Assembly (NCBI GenBank): GCA_964034945.1
Contig: OZ035961.1
Coordinates: 62,713,244 to 62,777,243 of the forward strand
DNA: 64,000 nt
Direction: 5' to 3'
From: Chrysopilus asiliformis
Lineage: Eukaryota; Arthropoda; Insecta; Diptera; Rhagionidae
The notes beneath the pieces were generated by a model. It had not been told where the DNA came from and made no database searches. It saw only the letters and a program-made list of their open reading frames with translations. Below are positions 53,409-64,000 of this stretch, piece by piece; the first letter of the stretch is position 1, and the number at the start of each line of letters is the position of its first letter. The translations under genes and the position numbers were made by a program.

Positions 53409-54147
53409 AACTTTAATGCTGGGAGCGAAATATCACTCTCTTACTAATGAAATACATACTTATATATGTGTGTGCATGATAACCAACAGCCATCGCTCGA
53501 GGCTTTCATTCATTTTTATGCGAGACCCACAAACCGCTTTGAACAAGAAGCGAAAACTTAAATAGAAATCATTTTCGTTCCCAAGAACGAGAGTCGGAAA
53601 CCACAGCAAACGCTTTTGCCGTTAAGAGCGAAAAGAACGAAATAACATGGCATTCAATACATCAGATTCAATACACACAAAGGAGGAGCATAAAAAGAGT
53701 ATAAATGTGAAATCTATACTACAAGCAACAAACACAGCATAGCAGCGGCAGTAAAAATTTTGATTTTGATCTTTAAAAAAATAATTGAACATAGTTTAAC
53801 ATAACAAAATACCCTAAACAATGCTTTAATGTAGGCCGGATCTTATAACACAGTTTCTGTTCGGATGTCACCACAAACTATCGAGTATCATCGATTGCAA
53901 ATTTGTTATCAAATAAGCACTTTGGCACGCAACGAAACACACCACATCTAATTTAATCACCGTCATAAAAGCACATCAGTACGAATATAGTACCTAAGTA
54001 ATAAAGTACCTCAAAGCGTGTATAGTACATCAAGTGAGAGAGTAATAGAGAGATCATTAAGTAATAAAGTATTAAAAATAAATGATACTAGCCATTTTTA
54101 TTGCAGTTTATTGAATTAATGAAATAGAGCACTTAGGCCCTTATCAA
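53409..54147. other. Unassigned, possibly LTR-like
   Basis: CATAAAAAGAGTATAAATG near 53690 looks like a TATA region and AATAAA occurs near 54080, as in an LTR, but no TG/CA boundaries or target duplication could be set. Confidence 0.25.
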
Positions 54148-54475
54148 ACAAGCTGTTACTAACTTAGTAACAACTGAGGGCGTGTGCGAAACGATCTAAC
54201 TGCATGCTAATTCTAGTACGTTTTCACTCGTTTTTCATAGCGAATTGGAAACTTTCCAATAAAAAAAAGAATTAGAACGAAAATTAGCAAACAATTAGCC
54301 CGTTTCGCATACGCCAAAAGTTACTAAGTTAGTTACAAATTAGTAACAACTTTTGGCGTGTACGAAACGGGCTAATTGCTTGCTAATTTCGGTTCAAATT
54401 CTAATTTTTAATGGAAAGTTTCCAGTTCGCTGTAATAAATGATTGAAAACGTACTAGAATTAGAATGCAATTAAA
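54148..54475. repeat. Foldback element with ~125-bp arms
   Basis: AATTCTAGTACGTTTTCA, GAAACTTTCCA, AGCCCGTTTCG and ACGCCAAAAGTT occur in both arms in inverted order around a short centre near 54340. The outer GTTACTAACTTAGTAAC is itself palindromic. No coding. Confidence 0.75.
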
Positions 54476-55170
54476 ACCTCAGAGGAGAGGGATCGAAACC
54501 GAAAACACCTGGACACGCATCCGAGATATTGTGGTTGAGTCAGCCGAGTCCATCTTTGGCTACAATCGTAGACCAGATCGGAACAACTAGTTCAATGATG
54601 AATGCAAACTAGTAACTGAACAAAAGAATGCTGTATACCGAGCATTGCAGCAATCTAAACCAACGCGGGCAAGCGTGGAGCGATATAAGGAGCTCATAAG
54701 ACAAGAAAAAAGAATCCATAGACGGAAACAGCAATCGCCTGTGAGATAGAAAAATGCAGAGAACAAAGACGCCTGGTGCGAAAGTTGTACCAAATTATAC
54801 GCAAGTGGGGCAACATACACCTCGTTGCACTACTTGCAGGGACAAACAGGGAAATCTGGTTACATGGAGACCACGCAATTGAAATAAAACAATTGAAAAT
54901 AAACAGCCACCAAGCTTGGATGAAACAGTTAATGCGATCTGTCGACTTATAAACAATAAAGCGGCCGAAGTCGACGGGATTACAGCGGATCTAATTAAGG
55001 ATGGCGGCTCGTAATTACACCGAGCAATTCATAAGGTTATAGTGCGTGTGTGGGATGAGGAAACGATGCCAGACGAGCGGAAGAGAGCCTCATACATAAG
55101 AAGGGTATCATATGCCTCATACATAAGAAGGGAAGTATCATGGATTGCAGCAATTATAGGGATATTACGT

Positions 55171-56290
55171 TGTTTATTTATTTATTTATGTAGCCATACA
55201 GAGCAAACTCTTTGACAATTAAACAAACTTATAAAACATAATCATGACAAAATCAATTGGTTCTTTATCACATTTGACGACTGGTTGAAATCAATTACAT
55301 TGTAATATTTATTGAATAATGTGCACATTATCGATAGTGGTGCATTTTTTCCATAAGATGTCCTCGAGAACTTGACATAAAATAAATTAAAATTACGAGT
55401 ATTTCTCGGCTTGGTATTAATATCTAACTCAAACAATAAGTTAGGAGTGTCGATTTCGTTCTGCAATAGTTTGAAAATAAACATACACTGAAGAACTTCA
55501 CGTCTCTTAGATAGGGTTGTTAACTTCAGCAATGCAAGTCTTTGTTCATAAGAAGGCAAATTCCATGGGTCTTGCCAAGGTAAATGTCGAAGAGCAAATC
55601 TCAAAAATCTTTTTTGCACAGACTCAATTCTATTAATATGTGTAATACAAGTAGGGGACCAAACAACACATGCATACTCGAGGATTGGCCTAACAAATGC
55701 ATTATACAAAGACAAAATAACATAAGGATCTGACAGTTCAGACGAGAATCTTTTAATCATGGCCAGTGTTCTGATGGCATTATTTATAATATTTTCCCGG
55801 TGATGATCGAAAGTTAGTTTCCGATCTAATATTACTCCAAGGTCTCTGACAGATTCGACTCTAGTCACCAAATTTGTGCTAAATTTGTAATCAAAAGTTA
55901 AAAGATTTGAACGACGTGAATACATTATAACATTACATTTATTTAAATTTAAGACTAGATGGTTTTTATTGCACCACGTGAAAAAGTTGTTTAGGTCAAG
56001 TTGTAAAAGATTGGCGTCATATATATTGTCAATGGATTTAAAAATTTTAAAATCGTCAGCGTACATTAAGATTTGAGAAAAATTTAACACGAAATTAACG
56101 TCATTGACATACAAAATAAATAACAGTGGTCCAATGTGACTACCCTGGGGGACACCAGATAACACTGGTATCACATCAGATATCGCGGATCGAAATATCA
56201 CATATTGCGAGCGTTCTTTGAGGTATGAGGAGATCCACAGTAAAAGATTCTCAGGAAAACCAAGTACGCGCAATTTAAAGTTTAAGAGAT
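55171..56290 (-). pseudogene. LINE RT fragment (jockey/CR1-like), 5' truncated
   Basis: A single open frame of 343 residues: LLLWISSYLKERSQYVIF, LSGVPQGSHIGPLLFILYVN, MYADDFKIF (catalytic), SVRDLGVILDRKLTFD, and PILEYACVVWSP. The RT palm from motif C onwards is intact, but the N-terminal half and endonuclease are gone. The 3' end is a TAAA-type repeat (55171-55189). Related to but distinct from the 41.3-kb copy. Confidence 0.88.
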
Positions 56291-56708
56291 TATGTCCGTC
56301 TGTCTGTCCGTCTGTCTGTCTGTGGCGCAGGTTGCGGGCGCACGGATTGATCTAGAGACTTGAAAGTTTGCACAGATCCGTTTTTCGTAAAATGCGAGGC
56401 TAAGTTCGTTAATGGGCAAAAATGGACCATTAGGGGGGTACCCCCCATACGAACGAAAACGTTTTTTGCGAATATCTCAAAAACGGTGCATGTTATCAAA
56501 AAAGTCCAAGAACAAAAGTTATTTGGGATATGATTCTACATAAAACTTCCATACATCAAAATCCGATTGGAATAAATTTTAAAAAATCTTATTGGAAAGT
56601 TTGACTTCAAATTGGAATTTTGGTATAACTGTTCGAATTTTGATACGAATATCACCATACGGGTCTCCAATGATTGCCAGATTGGCAATTATAGCTTTTG
56701 TTATGTTT
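56291..56708 (+). mobile_element. HINE, 5' truncated at the GTCY tract
   Basis: Begins in GTCCGTCTGTCTG next to the LINE end and runs to GTTATGTTT with the ATTGCCAGATTGGCAAT hairpin. Confidence 0.9.
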
Positions 56709-57741
56709 TTTTCTTTTCTTGAAGGTTTTTTAGTTCTTTCAGAACAAAAATAGCGACTAAAGCTTCCGCGTTGACATTTCTCAGCACGCTATGGAGACAC
56801 AATAAAAATGAAAAATCATGACTGAAAATGTCCACGCGCCGATTTTTTTATTCGCCAAAATATGGAGTGGGGGAAAAAATCATGATTCTAAAAAGTCTAA
56901 TGGAGTCGTGGGGTTAGGCAGGCGATGGAAAAATGTCTAGAGCACGGTAGAGTACCACACCACGTCTTCATAGACTATAAAGCCGCCTACGATAGCATAG
57001 TCAGGGTAGAACTTTATAAAGCCATGAGAGAATTCGGCATCCCAAATAAATTGGTAAGACTATGTAGGATGACCACGACTAATATATCAAGGCAGGTGAA
57101 AGTGGCCAGATCACTGTCCCGTCCAATTACCATCCACAACGGGGTCAGACTGGCCTACATCCTCTTCAACCTGGCTTTGGAAAAGGTGATCCGCGACTCG
57201 GAAATTGCGACAAGGGGAACTATCCTCTGCAAGTCGATACAACTCCTGGCATACACAGACGACATTGGCCACATGGGCAGATCAACTGGATGACAAGACA
57301 AGTTCCATAATCAATCAGTTTGAATGGGCGGCACACAATCTGAGGCTGCACATAAACGAAAGCAAAACTAAGTATATGGTAGCATCCTCGGCGTCAAATC
57401 AACCATCAGATATCAAAATTCTTCAGGTCTAAAAACGTAACAATAATAACCAAACTGCACCTGTACAGGACCCTCAGTCCTCATGTATTCCTCTGATAAT
57501 TGGGTACTAAGCAAAAATAATTTCGAGAAAGATACTCAGAAGGATTTTTGGCCCCATACATGAGGGGAGACGATTCCAATGACGAGATCTAGAAGAGTTT
57601 TGTCTTAAATTCCTGAACAAAGATAAAGAAACAACTTTGAGAATTGAAGTACCATAATATTTGGCTCTATATATTTTTTTTTTTTAACGTTTACTCTTTC
57701 GTTTTGTTTACATTCGATGATTTTTTATAATAATAATTGTA

Positions 57742-58945
57742 AATGGTCTTTCAACAAGGACATAACAATTTTGTATTTTAATAAGAACGCACCCTAAAAC
57801 TTTTTTTATGATTTGGCAATGCTAAAACGTCAGTCAAGGTTTACATTTTTATCCAACTCCAATTTTCGGTCGTAATGGTCGTCCCGCCAGACAGGCTGTG
57901 CGTGCTATAGTGAATAAATTCGAGTCAACATATTCACTATTGAATGTTCCTGTGCCAGTGAGACAACGCACCGGTCGAAGTACCGAAAATATCGCAGCCA
58001 TAAGTGCTTCAGTTCAAAATGAGCCAAATGAGTCGACTTCACGCCGTTCACAGAAATTGGGAATCTCTCAGTCCACATGAATTTTGCGTAAAGATCTTGG
58101 TCTACACCCTTACAAGATCAAATTAACTCAAGAATTGAAGCCTCTTGATCATTTGAAGCGCCGAAACTTCTCCGATTGGGCTCTACAAAAGTTTGAAGAA
58201 AATCCTGAATTTAATCGAAAAATCATCTTCAGCGATGAAGCTCATTTTTGGCTTAATGGCTTCGTCAATAAGCAAAATATGCATTATTGGACAGCAACAA
58301 ACCCACATGTGCTTCAAAAGACTCCATTGCATCCTCAAAAAGTGACCGTGTGGTGTGGATTTCATGCCGGAGGTGTGATTGGACCGTATTTTTTCGTCGA
58401 TGAAAATCATCGCCATGTTACAATAGAGTTCGCTATCGTGCCATGTCGGAAGACTATTTTTGGCCAGAATTGGATGGACTTGACATCAGTGATATGCGGT
58501 TCCAACAAGATGGTGCTACATGCCACACAGCTGGTCAAACAATTGATCTATTGAAGGAGAAGTTGGGTAATCGTGTAATCTCGAGAAATGGTTCGGTCGA
58601 ATGGCCACCTCGCTCATGCGATTTAACGCCGTTGGATTTCTTTTTATGGGGTTATGTTGAGTCGTTAGTTTATCTTAACAAGCCAACAACGTTAGAGGAG
58701 CTGAGGAACAATATCAAACGCGAAATTGACAACGTTCCGGCCGATATGTGTGGAAGAGTGGTGGAAAATTGGCTCCAAAGAATCAATCAGTGCAAACGTG
58801 CTTGCGGTGGCCATATGAACGACATCGAATTTCATACGTAAATGTAACATGTCCACTACACCTGGAATAAATTTCATCCCGATATCTCAATTATTCTGTG
58901 TTTTATTTAAATACAAAATTGTTATGTCCTTGTTGAAAGACCCTT
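57742..58945 (+). mobile_element. DD41D mariner-like element (1204 bp)
   Basis: TIRs of about 37 bp containing GGTCTTTCAACAAGGACATA on both ends; TA at 57740-57741 and 58946-58947. Carries one transposase gene. Confidence 0.88.
57898..58841 (+). pseudogene. DD41D-type transposase with one stop and one frameshift
   Basis: N-terminal part RAIVNKFESTYSLLNVPVPV; TGA at 58078 stands where Trp is expected (ST-ILRKDLG). Catalytic Asp 1 is in KIIFSDEAHFWLNG, Asp 2 in RFQQDGATCH, Asp 3 in LTPLDFFLWGY. The count between Asp 2 and Asp 3 is 41 residues, which defines the DD41D group. A frameshift near 58430 separates HVTIE from RYRAMSEDYF. The end is DIEFHT with AATAAA soon after (58866). All three catalytic residues are still present. 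Confidence 0.88.
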
Positions 58946-59116
58946 TATTTCTTCTCCCGTAAAATTTGGGGTTATTTTACCGCAATCTCCTATTTTAATG
59001 TTTCAAAGAAAAGCTTGGATGCCTTTTTCATGTCTTACGTATTTAGCTGACATGTTTTAGCTGCACATAATGGCATTTAAATGCCGCATCAAGATGCCAG
59101 TTTTGACCTTTAGCGA

Positions 59117-60226
59117 GATGTCCCACTGGCCATCAGCTGCTGCAGCTGACTGATCCCGATATCAGTTGCACATGTAATCCAATGACGCATGGCACACTGC
59201 AAAAAATGTGCAGCTGCATGTCTGGGACACAAAGCTGACTTTTTTGAACTGACCTAATTGTAGCTGATATCAGGAACATGTCTGTCATTTTTGTTAGATT
59301 AAATAAAATAAAATGATAATTTTCAATATTTTTTTCGTCTGGCGGTAATAATTGTCATCAGTGGCACAGTCTATAAAGGTAGCATGGCCACTCTCTAGGT
59401 TATAGGCTCTCTACTTCATATAATGTTGACTTTAAAATAATTACTAGTTGGGGACATCATAAAATTTTGACAAGTCTGCTTAACTAAAGGTGTAAACAGA
59501 ATTGCGGCTTTGTGGACTTCAGCTTCGGCTTCAGCTTTGACAGTTCTGTAGACTCAATGCTTTTCAACGGAATGGAACACAATAGCAAAGTTGCAAAGCC
59601 GGTGAAGCCGAAGTCGAAGTCGTAGTAGCTCTACTCTCTACTCTTGGTCGGCTTTGACAACTTTAACCTAACTTTTTCCGAGTAAATTGATTGTTATCGA
59701 AAATGTTCGAAGAAAAGTTAATTAATTTAGTGCAGGAAAATGAAATTCTGTATAATAATAATTGAACGATGCTGCAAACTATTTTTCGCTCGAAGTGAAC
59801 ACAACGAATTAACCAAAACAAATGTGAATCTCTAGCTATCAAAGTTGCAATTGTGTTCGAATAAAAGTTGAAGCCGACGAAGCCAACAAAGCTGAAGCTG
59901 AAGCCCAAAGCCCAAAAAGCCGCAATTCTGTTTACACCTTAATAAACTTTTGAACAAGCGAAAATAAATACGATGTCCATCGAATAGGAAAAATTAAACA
60001 CAGGAATCGTACAAGCTGTAGGAAAAGGTAGATGCTTGTACGATTGCACAGATTCCGTTTTTTAGCAGAGAAATAAGGAGTTCTTCCTCCGAGTCCGACA
60101 TTTTGACGTTTGAGGTCAGCTGATCCCAATTCAGTGTGCCATGTCAACTGATTGAATCAGTTCCTGCAGTTGCCCGACCTGATGTCGGGATCAGGCAGCT
60201 GCAGGAGCTGATTCGCTAGTGGGACA
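59117..60226. mobile_element. TIR element carrying a Harbinger MITE
   Basis: GAGATGTCCCACTGGC at the left and, inverted, GAGATGTCCCACTAGC at the right, followed by similar ATCAGCT, TGCAGCTG and CTGATCCCGA words for about 60 bp. The target duplication is unclear. No transposase seen. Confidence 0.65.
59488..59939. mobile_element. PIF/Harbinger MITE (452 bp) with MADF-like start
   Basis: TAA target duplication on both sides (59485-59487, 59940-59942); TIR AGGTGTAAACAGAATTGCGG exact on both ends. Inside, MFEEKLINLVQENEILYNNN then stop (59703) looks like the first residues of a MADF/Myb-like protein encoded by Harbinger elements. Confidence 0.88.
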
Positions 60227-60229
60227 TCT

Positions 60230-61139
60230 CCCTTAGAGATGTACCCGAAACGTCGCTGCGTCCATGACATCACTAGTAGCTCTCAGCGAAAGGAAACATT
60301 TTGCTGTCGCTGCTGGCCCATTAATTCAAGGTTTAGAATTCTCAAGTATCGATCATCCCCAGGATATTTTTTAATAACTTTGTAGCATTTTTTTTACTTT
60401 TATCGTGCCAATTTTTTTTTGTAGAGTAGGACCGGGCATGTTGAATTACTTTTTTTAAATTAGGTTGTAGCGCGCACATAAAGTCATATATCGCTCCAAT
60501 GGTTAAGCCATTCAATAGAGGAATTCCTTGACTACATTTCATAGAAAAAAATTTTTTTTAAATGTTTTATTAACTGCCCTCCAGCTCAATTTAAAGGGTG
60601 ATTCAACATGCCCGCCGATTTGCAAGTGGTGTGGGTAAGTTGAATAATTGTAAGTTTTCATACTTAAGAATGAAAAAACGGTATTTCTTAAGAAAAAAAA
60701 AGAATGAAATAAAGTATTTTATCGAGCAAAAAAATTTCAATTTACATTATCTATCCCCCCAATTCTAGGTAACAGATGTTAAGAGATATCTTAATTTATA
60801 ATTTAGAGATTTTAAAAGAAATTAGTATTCTAAGAGATTTTGGTGAGTTCCGATTTTAGCAAATTAAGAGATTCACCACGATGTCTTCATCTGACAGCAC
60901 TTACTCATAGACGTCAAATTTGGCCTTACCTCTGGAGCCCAATGAACGCAACGCGAACGCAACTCCAACGCTGTGAACTGTCCCGCAGCGCATGATTTCA
61001 GCGGCAGAGCCCAATGGCATCTCGTGAAGTAGTACAAGTGACATAATATAGTGGTATAAAGTTGGCAAAATTACAAAAATGGATAATTTTAAAGCGATAA
61101 CTTGCTTTGTTGGTCTTTATCTTTGTTATTTGTATGTTA
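60230..61139. other. Unassigned sequence
   Basis: A 66-residue minus frame (60542-60342, IYDFMCALQPNLKKVIQHAR) could be a fragment of a protein I do not recognise. CGGGCATGTTGAAT at 60435 recurs inverted at 60603. Confidence 0.3.
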
Positions 61140-62203
61140 CTAGCAGACCTTTCGTTGGCAGCTAAAAGATTTTTGTGTAAATTTTAGAATGCCAAAAAAC
61201 CATAAATAACTTAAAAAGTTTTGGGAAAAAATGTTATTCTTATAGGACCTTCCGTTTCGAATTTTGAAAATCTAATACCGGATTCATGATCAGCGACCCC
61301 AAAAACCCTATAATACAATTTTTTCCGGGGAAAAATGGGAAAAGGATATTTTCATTATCCTTACAGGACCTTCCGTTTCGAATTTTGAAAATCTAATACC
61401 GGATTCGTGATCAGCGACCCCAAAAACCCTAAAATGCAAATTTTTCCGGGGAAAAATGAGAAAAAGGATATTTTCATTATCCTTACAGGACCTTCCGTTT
61501 CGAATTTTGAAAATCTAATACCGGATTCGTGATCAGCGACCCCAAAAACCCTAAAATGCAAATTTTTCCGGGGAAAAATGAGAAAAAGGATATTTTCATT
61601 ATCCTTACAGGACCTTCCGTTTCGAATTTTGAAAATCTAATACCGGATTCGTGATCAGCGACCCCAAAAACCCTGTAACGCAAATTTTTCCGGAGAAAAA
61701 TGGGAGAAAGGATATTTTCATTATCCTTACAGGACCTTCCGTTTCGAATTTTGAAAATCTAATACCGGATTCGTGATCAGCGACCCCAAAAACCCCATAG
61801 TGCCAATTTTTCCGGCGAAATATGGAAAATAGGATACTTGTGTTATCCTTACAGGACCTTCCGTTTCGAATTTTGAAAATCTAATACCAGATTCGTGATC
61901 AGCGACCCCAAAATCCCTATAATGCAAATTTTTCCGGGGAAAAACGGGAAAAAGGATATTTGCGTTATCCTTTCAGGATCTTCCGTTTCGAATTATGAAA
62001 ATCTGATACCGGATTCGTGATCAGCGACCCCGGAAACCCCCTAATGCCGATTTCTCCCGGGAAAACGGAAAAAAGGATGTTATGAATTTTGAAAATCTAG
62101 CATAGCTAAAACCTCGCTCCTGACAACGCAGATCATTTTACAATGAACCAAGTAAAAATCGGTCCAGTAGTTTTTGAGTGTATTAATTTTTGCACATATA
62201 AGT
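61140..62203 (-). mobile_element. Family B Helitron, near complete
   Basis: 3' CTAG at 61140-61143 followed by T on the minus strand, tail, about 7 very similar 122-bp units, then the head (GGTCCAGTAGTTTTTGAG on plus) up to about 62203. The 5' TC end is eroded. Confidence 0.85.
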
Positions 62204-62219
62204 AGATTTAGGATACCAA

Positions 62220-63418
62220 ATAATCAACTTAAAAAACTCAAAAATCAACGTAATACTTACAGGACCTTTCGTTAGAGTTATTGAAACTGAAACACCGGAT
62301 TCGTAATCAGCGACCCCGAAAACCCCTTAATGCCAATTTTTCCGGGGAAAAATGGGAAAAAGGACAGTTTCGTTATCCTTACAGGACCTTCCGTTTTGAA
62401 TTTTGAAAATCTAATACCGGATTCGTGATCAGCGATCCCAAAAACCCTATAATGCTAATTTTTCCGGGGAAAAACTGGAAAAAGGATATTTATCCTTACA
62501 GGACCTTTCGTTTCGAATTTTGAAAATCTAATATCGGATTCGAGATCAGCGATCCCAAACATAATGCCAATTTTTCCAGGGAAAACGGATATTTGCGTTA
62601 TCCTTTCAGGAACTTCCGTTTCAAATTTTGCAAATCTAATACCGGGTTCGTGATCAGCGACCCCGAAAACCCCCTTATGCGGATTTTTCCGGGGAAAAAC
62701 GGGAAAAAGGATATTTATCTTTACAGGACCTTTCGTTTCGAATTTTGAAAATCTAATACCGGATTCGTGATCAGCGACCCCAAAAACCCCATAATGCAAA
62801 CTTTTCCGGGGAAAAATGGGAAAAAGGATATTTGCGGTATCCTTACAGGACCTTCCGTTTCGAACTTTGAAAATCTAATATCGGATTCGTGATCAGCGAC
62901 CCCAAAAACCCCATAGTGCCCATTTTTCCGGGGAAAACTGGGAAAAAGGATATTTGCGTTATCCTTGCAGGACCTTCCGTTTCGAATTTGAAAATCTAAT
63001 ACCGGATTCGTGATCAGCGACCCCAAAAACCCCATAGTGCCCATTTTTCCGGGGAAAACTGGGAAAAAGGATATTTGCGTTATCCTTGCAGGACCTTCCG
63101 TTTCGAATTTGAAAATCTAATACCGGATTCGTGATCAGCGACCCCAAAAACCCTATAATGCAAATTTTTCCGGGGAAAAATGGGAAAAAGGATATTTGCG
63201 GTATCCTTACAGGACCTTCCGTTTCGAACTTTGAAAATCTAATATTGGATTCGTGATCAGCGACCCCAAAAACCCCATAGTGCCCATTTTTCCGGGGAAA
63301 ACTGGGAAAAAGGATATTTGCGTTATCCTTGCAGGACCTTCCGTTTCGAATTTTGAAAATCTAATACCGGATTCGTGACCAGCGACCTCAAAAACCCCAT
63401 AATGACAATTTTTCCGGG
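62220..63418 (-). repeat. 122-bp array, about 9 units, cut by HINE
   Basis: Continues in the same orientation beyond the head of the previous copy, so it is a second array. Units at 62960-63130 are nearly identical to each other, including a shared 1-base loss. The HINE ends it. Confidence 0.85.
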
Positions 63419-63804
63419 AAAACATAACAAAAGCTATAATTGCCAATCTGGCAATCATTGGAGACCCGTATGGTGATATTCGTATCAAAATTCGAACAGT
63501 TGTACCAAATTTACACTTTGAATTTAAACTTTGCAAAAAGATTTTTTAAAATTTATTCCAATCGGATTTTGATGTATGGGAGTTTTATGTAGAATCATAT
63601 CCCAAATAACTTTTGTTCTTGGACTTTTTTGATAACATGCACCGTTTTTGAGATATTCGCAAAAAACGTTTTCGTTCGTATGGGGGGTACCCCCCTAATG
63701 GTCCATTTTTGCCCATTAACGAACTTAGCCTCACATTTTACGAAAAACGGATCTGTGCAAAATTTCAAGTCTCTAGCTCAATCCGTGCGCCCGCAATCCG
63801 CGCC

Positions 63805-63839
<35 letters not shown>

Positions 63840-63997
63840 GACGGACAGACAGACAGACGGACGGACATGGAAAATTCAATTTTTTTTATCATTCTAAACA
63901 CACTGGTGTAATTCATTTTTATGTGTGATGACGGGATCTTGGCGTTACAAACGGTAAAGCAAAGTTAATATACCCTTTGGTTTCACCATACGGGTAT
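63419..63997 (-). mobile_element. HINE, full length, at window edge
   Basis: 3' end AAACATAACAAAAGC with the ATTGCCAATCTGGCAAT hairpin; GACAGACGG tract at 63803-63865; 5' end ATACCCGTATGGTG at 63997. Inserted within a 122-bp unit. Confidence 0.95.
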
Positions 63998-64000
63998 AAA

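Larger units (their letters stand above)
54480..57640 (+). pseudogene. RTE-type LINE, interrupted and decayed
   Basis: Plus-strand pieces in order: NTWTRIRDIVVESAESIFGY (54515), LVTEQKNAVYRALQQSK, VERYKELIRQEKRIHRR, LDETVNAICRLINNKAAEVD (54915), MDCSNYRDITL (55140), then two insertions, then HVFIDYKAAYDSIVRVELYK (56955), YTDDIGHM for the catalytic motif (57255), NLRLHINESKTKYM, and RKILRRIFGP-like words near 57530. Stops and frameshifts abound. About 40 residues of RT are missing at the insertion. The clade is judged from memory of the wording. Confidence 0.75.

Noticed and set aside
60342..60542. 66-residue minus frame as a gene
   Set aside because: Too short, no recognisable domain, no splice context; kept only as a note in the spacer entry.
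63629..63928. ORFs in HINEs with RRTDRQTDGRTD-type tails
   Set aside because: They come from the GTCY microsatellite and recur in each HINE copy in more than one frame; HINEs are non-coding.

Overview
The window reads as repeat-rich nuclear DNA of a fly (Diptera). Supporting signs are the low GC content, a 49-bp intron in the one candidate host gene, and many copies of a repeat whose ends (ATACCCGTATGGTG at the head, a small hairpin then GTTATGTTT at the tail) and internal GTCY microsatellite match the layout of DINE-1/HINE (Helentron-associated) elements known from Drosophila. The exact species cannot be told. No tRNA, rRNA, CRISPR or bacterial-type operon was seen. Almost everything is transposable-element sequence, much of it nested.

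Layout, left to right. 0-5.4 kb: the 3' part of a Helitron Rep/helicase ORF, a perfect 79-bp-arm palindrome, and a non-autonomous Helitron (here called family B) holding a mariner-type MITE. 5.4-9.1 kb: a broken I-type LINE, a Penelope-like RT fragment and an internally deleted mariner. 9.4-22.8 kb: a decayed mdg1/412-type LTR retrotransposon on the minus strand, whose 3' LTR is split by a structurally complete 9.3-kb Helentron (9562-18836) and whose pol is split by a Tigger/pogo element. 23.5-24.0 kb: two minus-strand exons of a leucine-rich-repeat protein with a poly(A) signal, the only credible host gene.

24.6-37.5 kb: family B Helitrons built from arrays of a 122-bp repeat, with a PIF/Harbinger element, a hAT element (itself carrying a HINE) and a probable solo LTR; one family B copy carries a 300-bp piece of the Tc1 transposon that sits 1.4 kb away. 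37.6-45.4 kb: the Tc1 itself, a piggyBac MITE, pogo and LINE fragments, and transposase-like debris. 42.2-43.3 kb and 48.3-49.9 kb are two copies of one duplicated segment whose differences document later insertions. 45.6-58.9 kb: three LINE families, nested HINEs, foldback elements and a DD41D mariner-like element. 59-64 kb: TIR elements, then inverted arrays of the 122-bp unit closed by a complete HINE that ends three bases before the window edge.

Functionally, the Helentron protein (Rep nuclease, PIF1-type helicase, C-terminal endonuclease) is the natural candidate to have moved the HINEs, because their outer sequences match. Its own reading frame now carries two stops and a frameshift. 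No element in the window looks fully coding-competent, although several have intact ends and target-site signatures.
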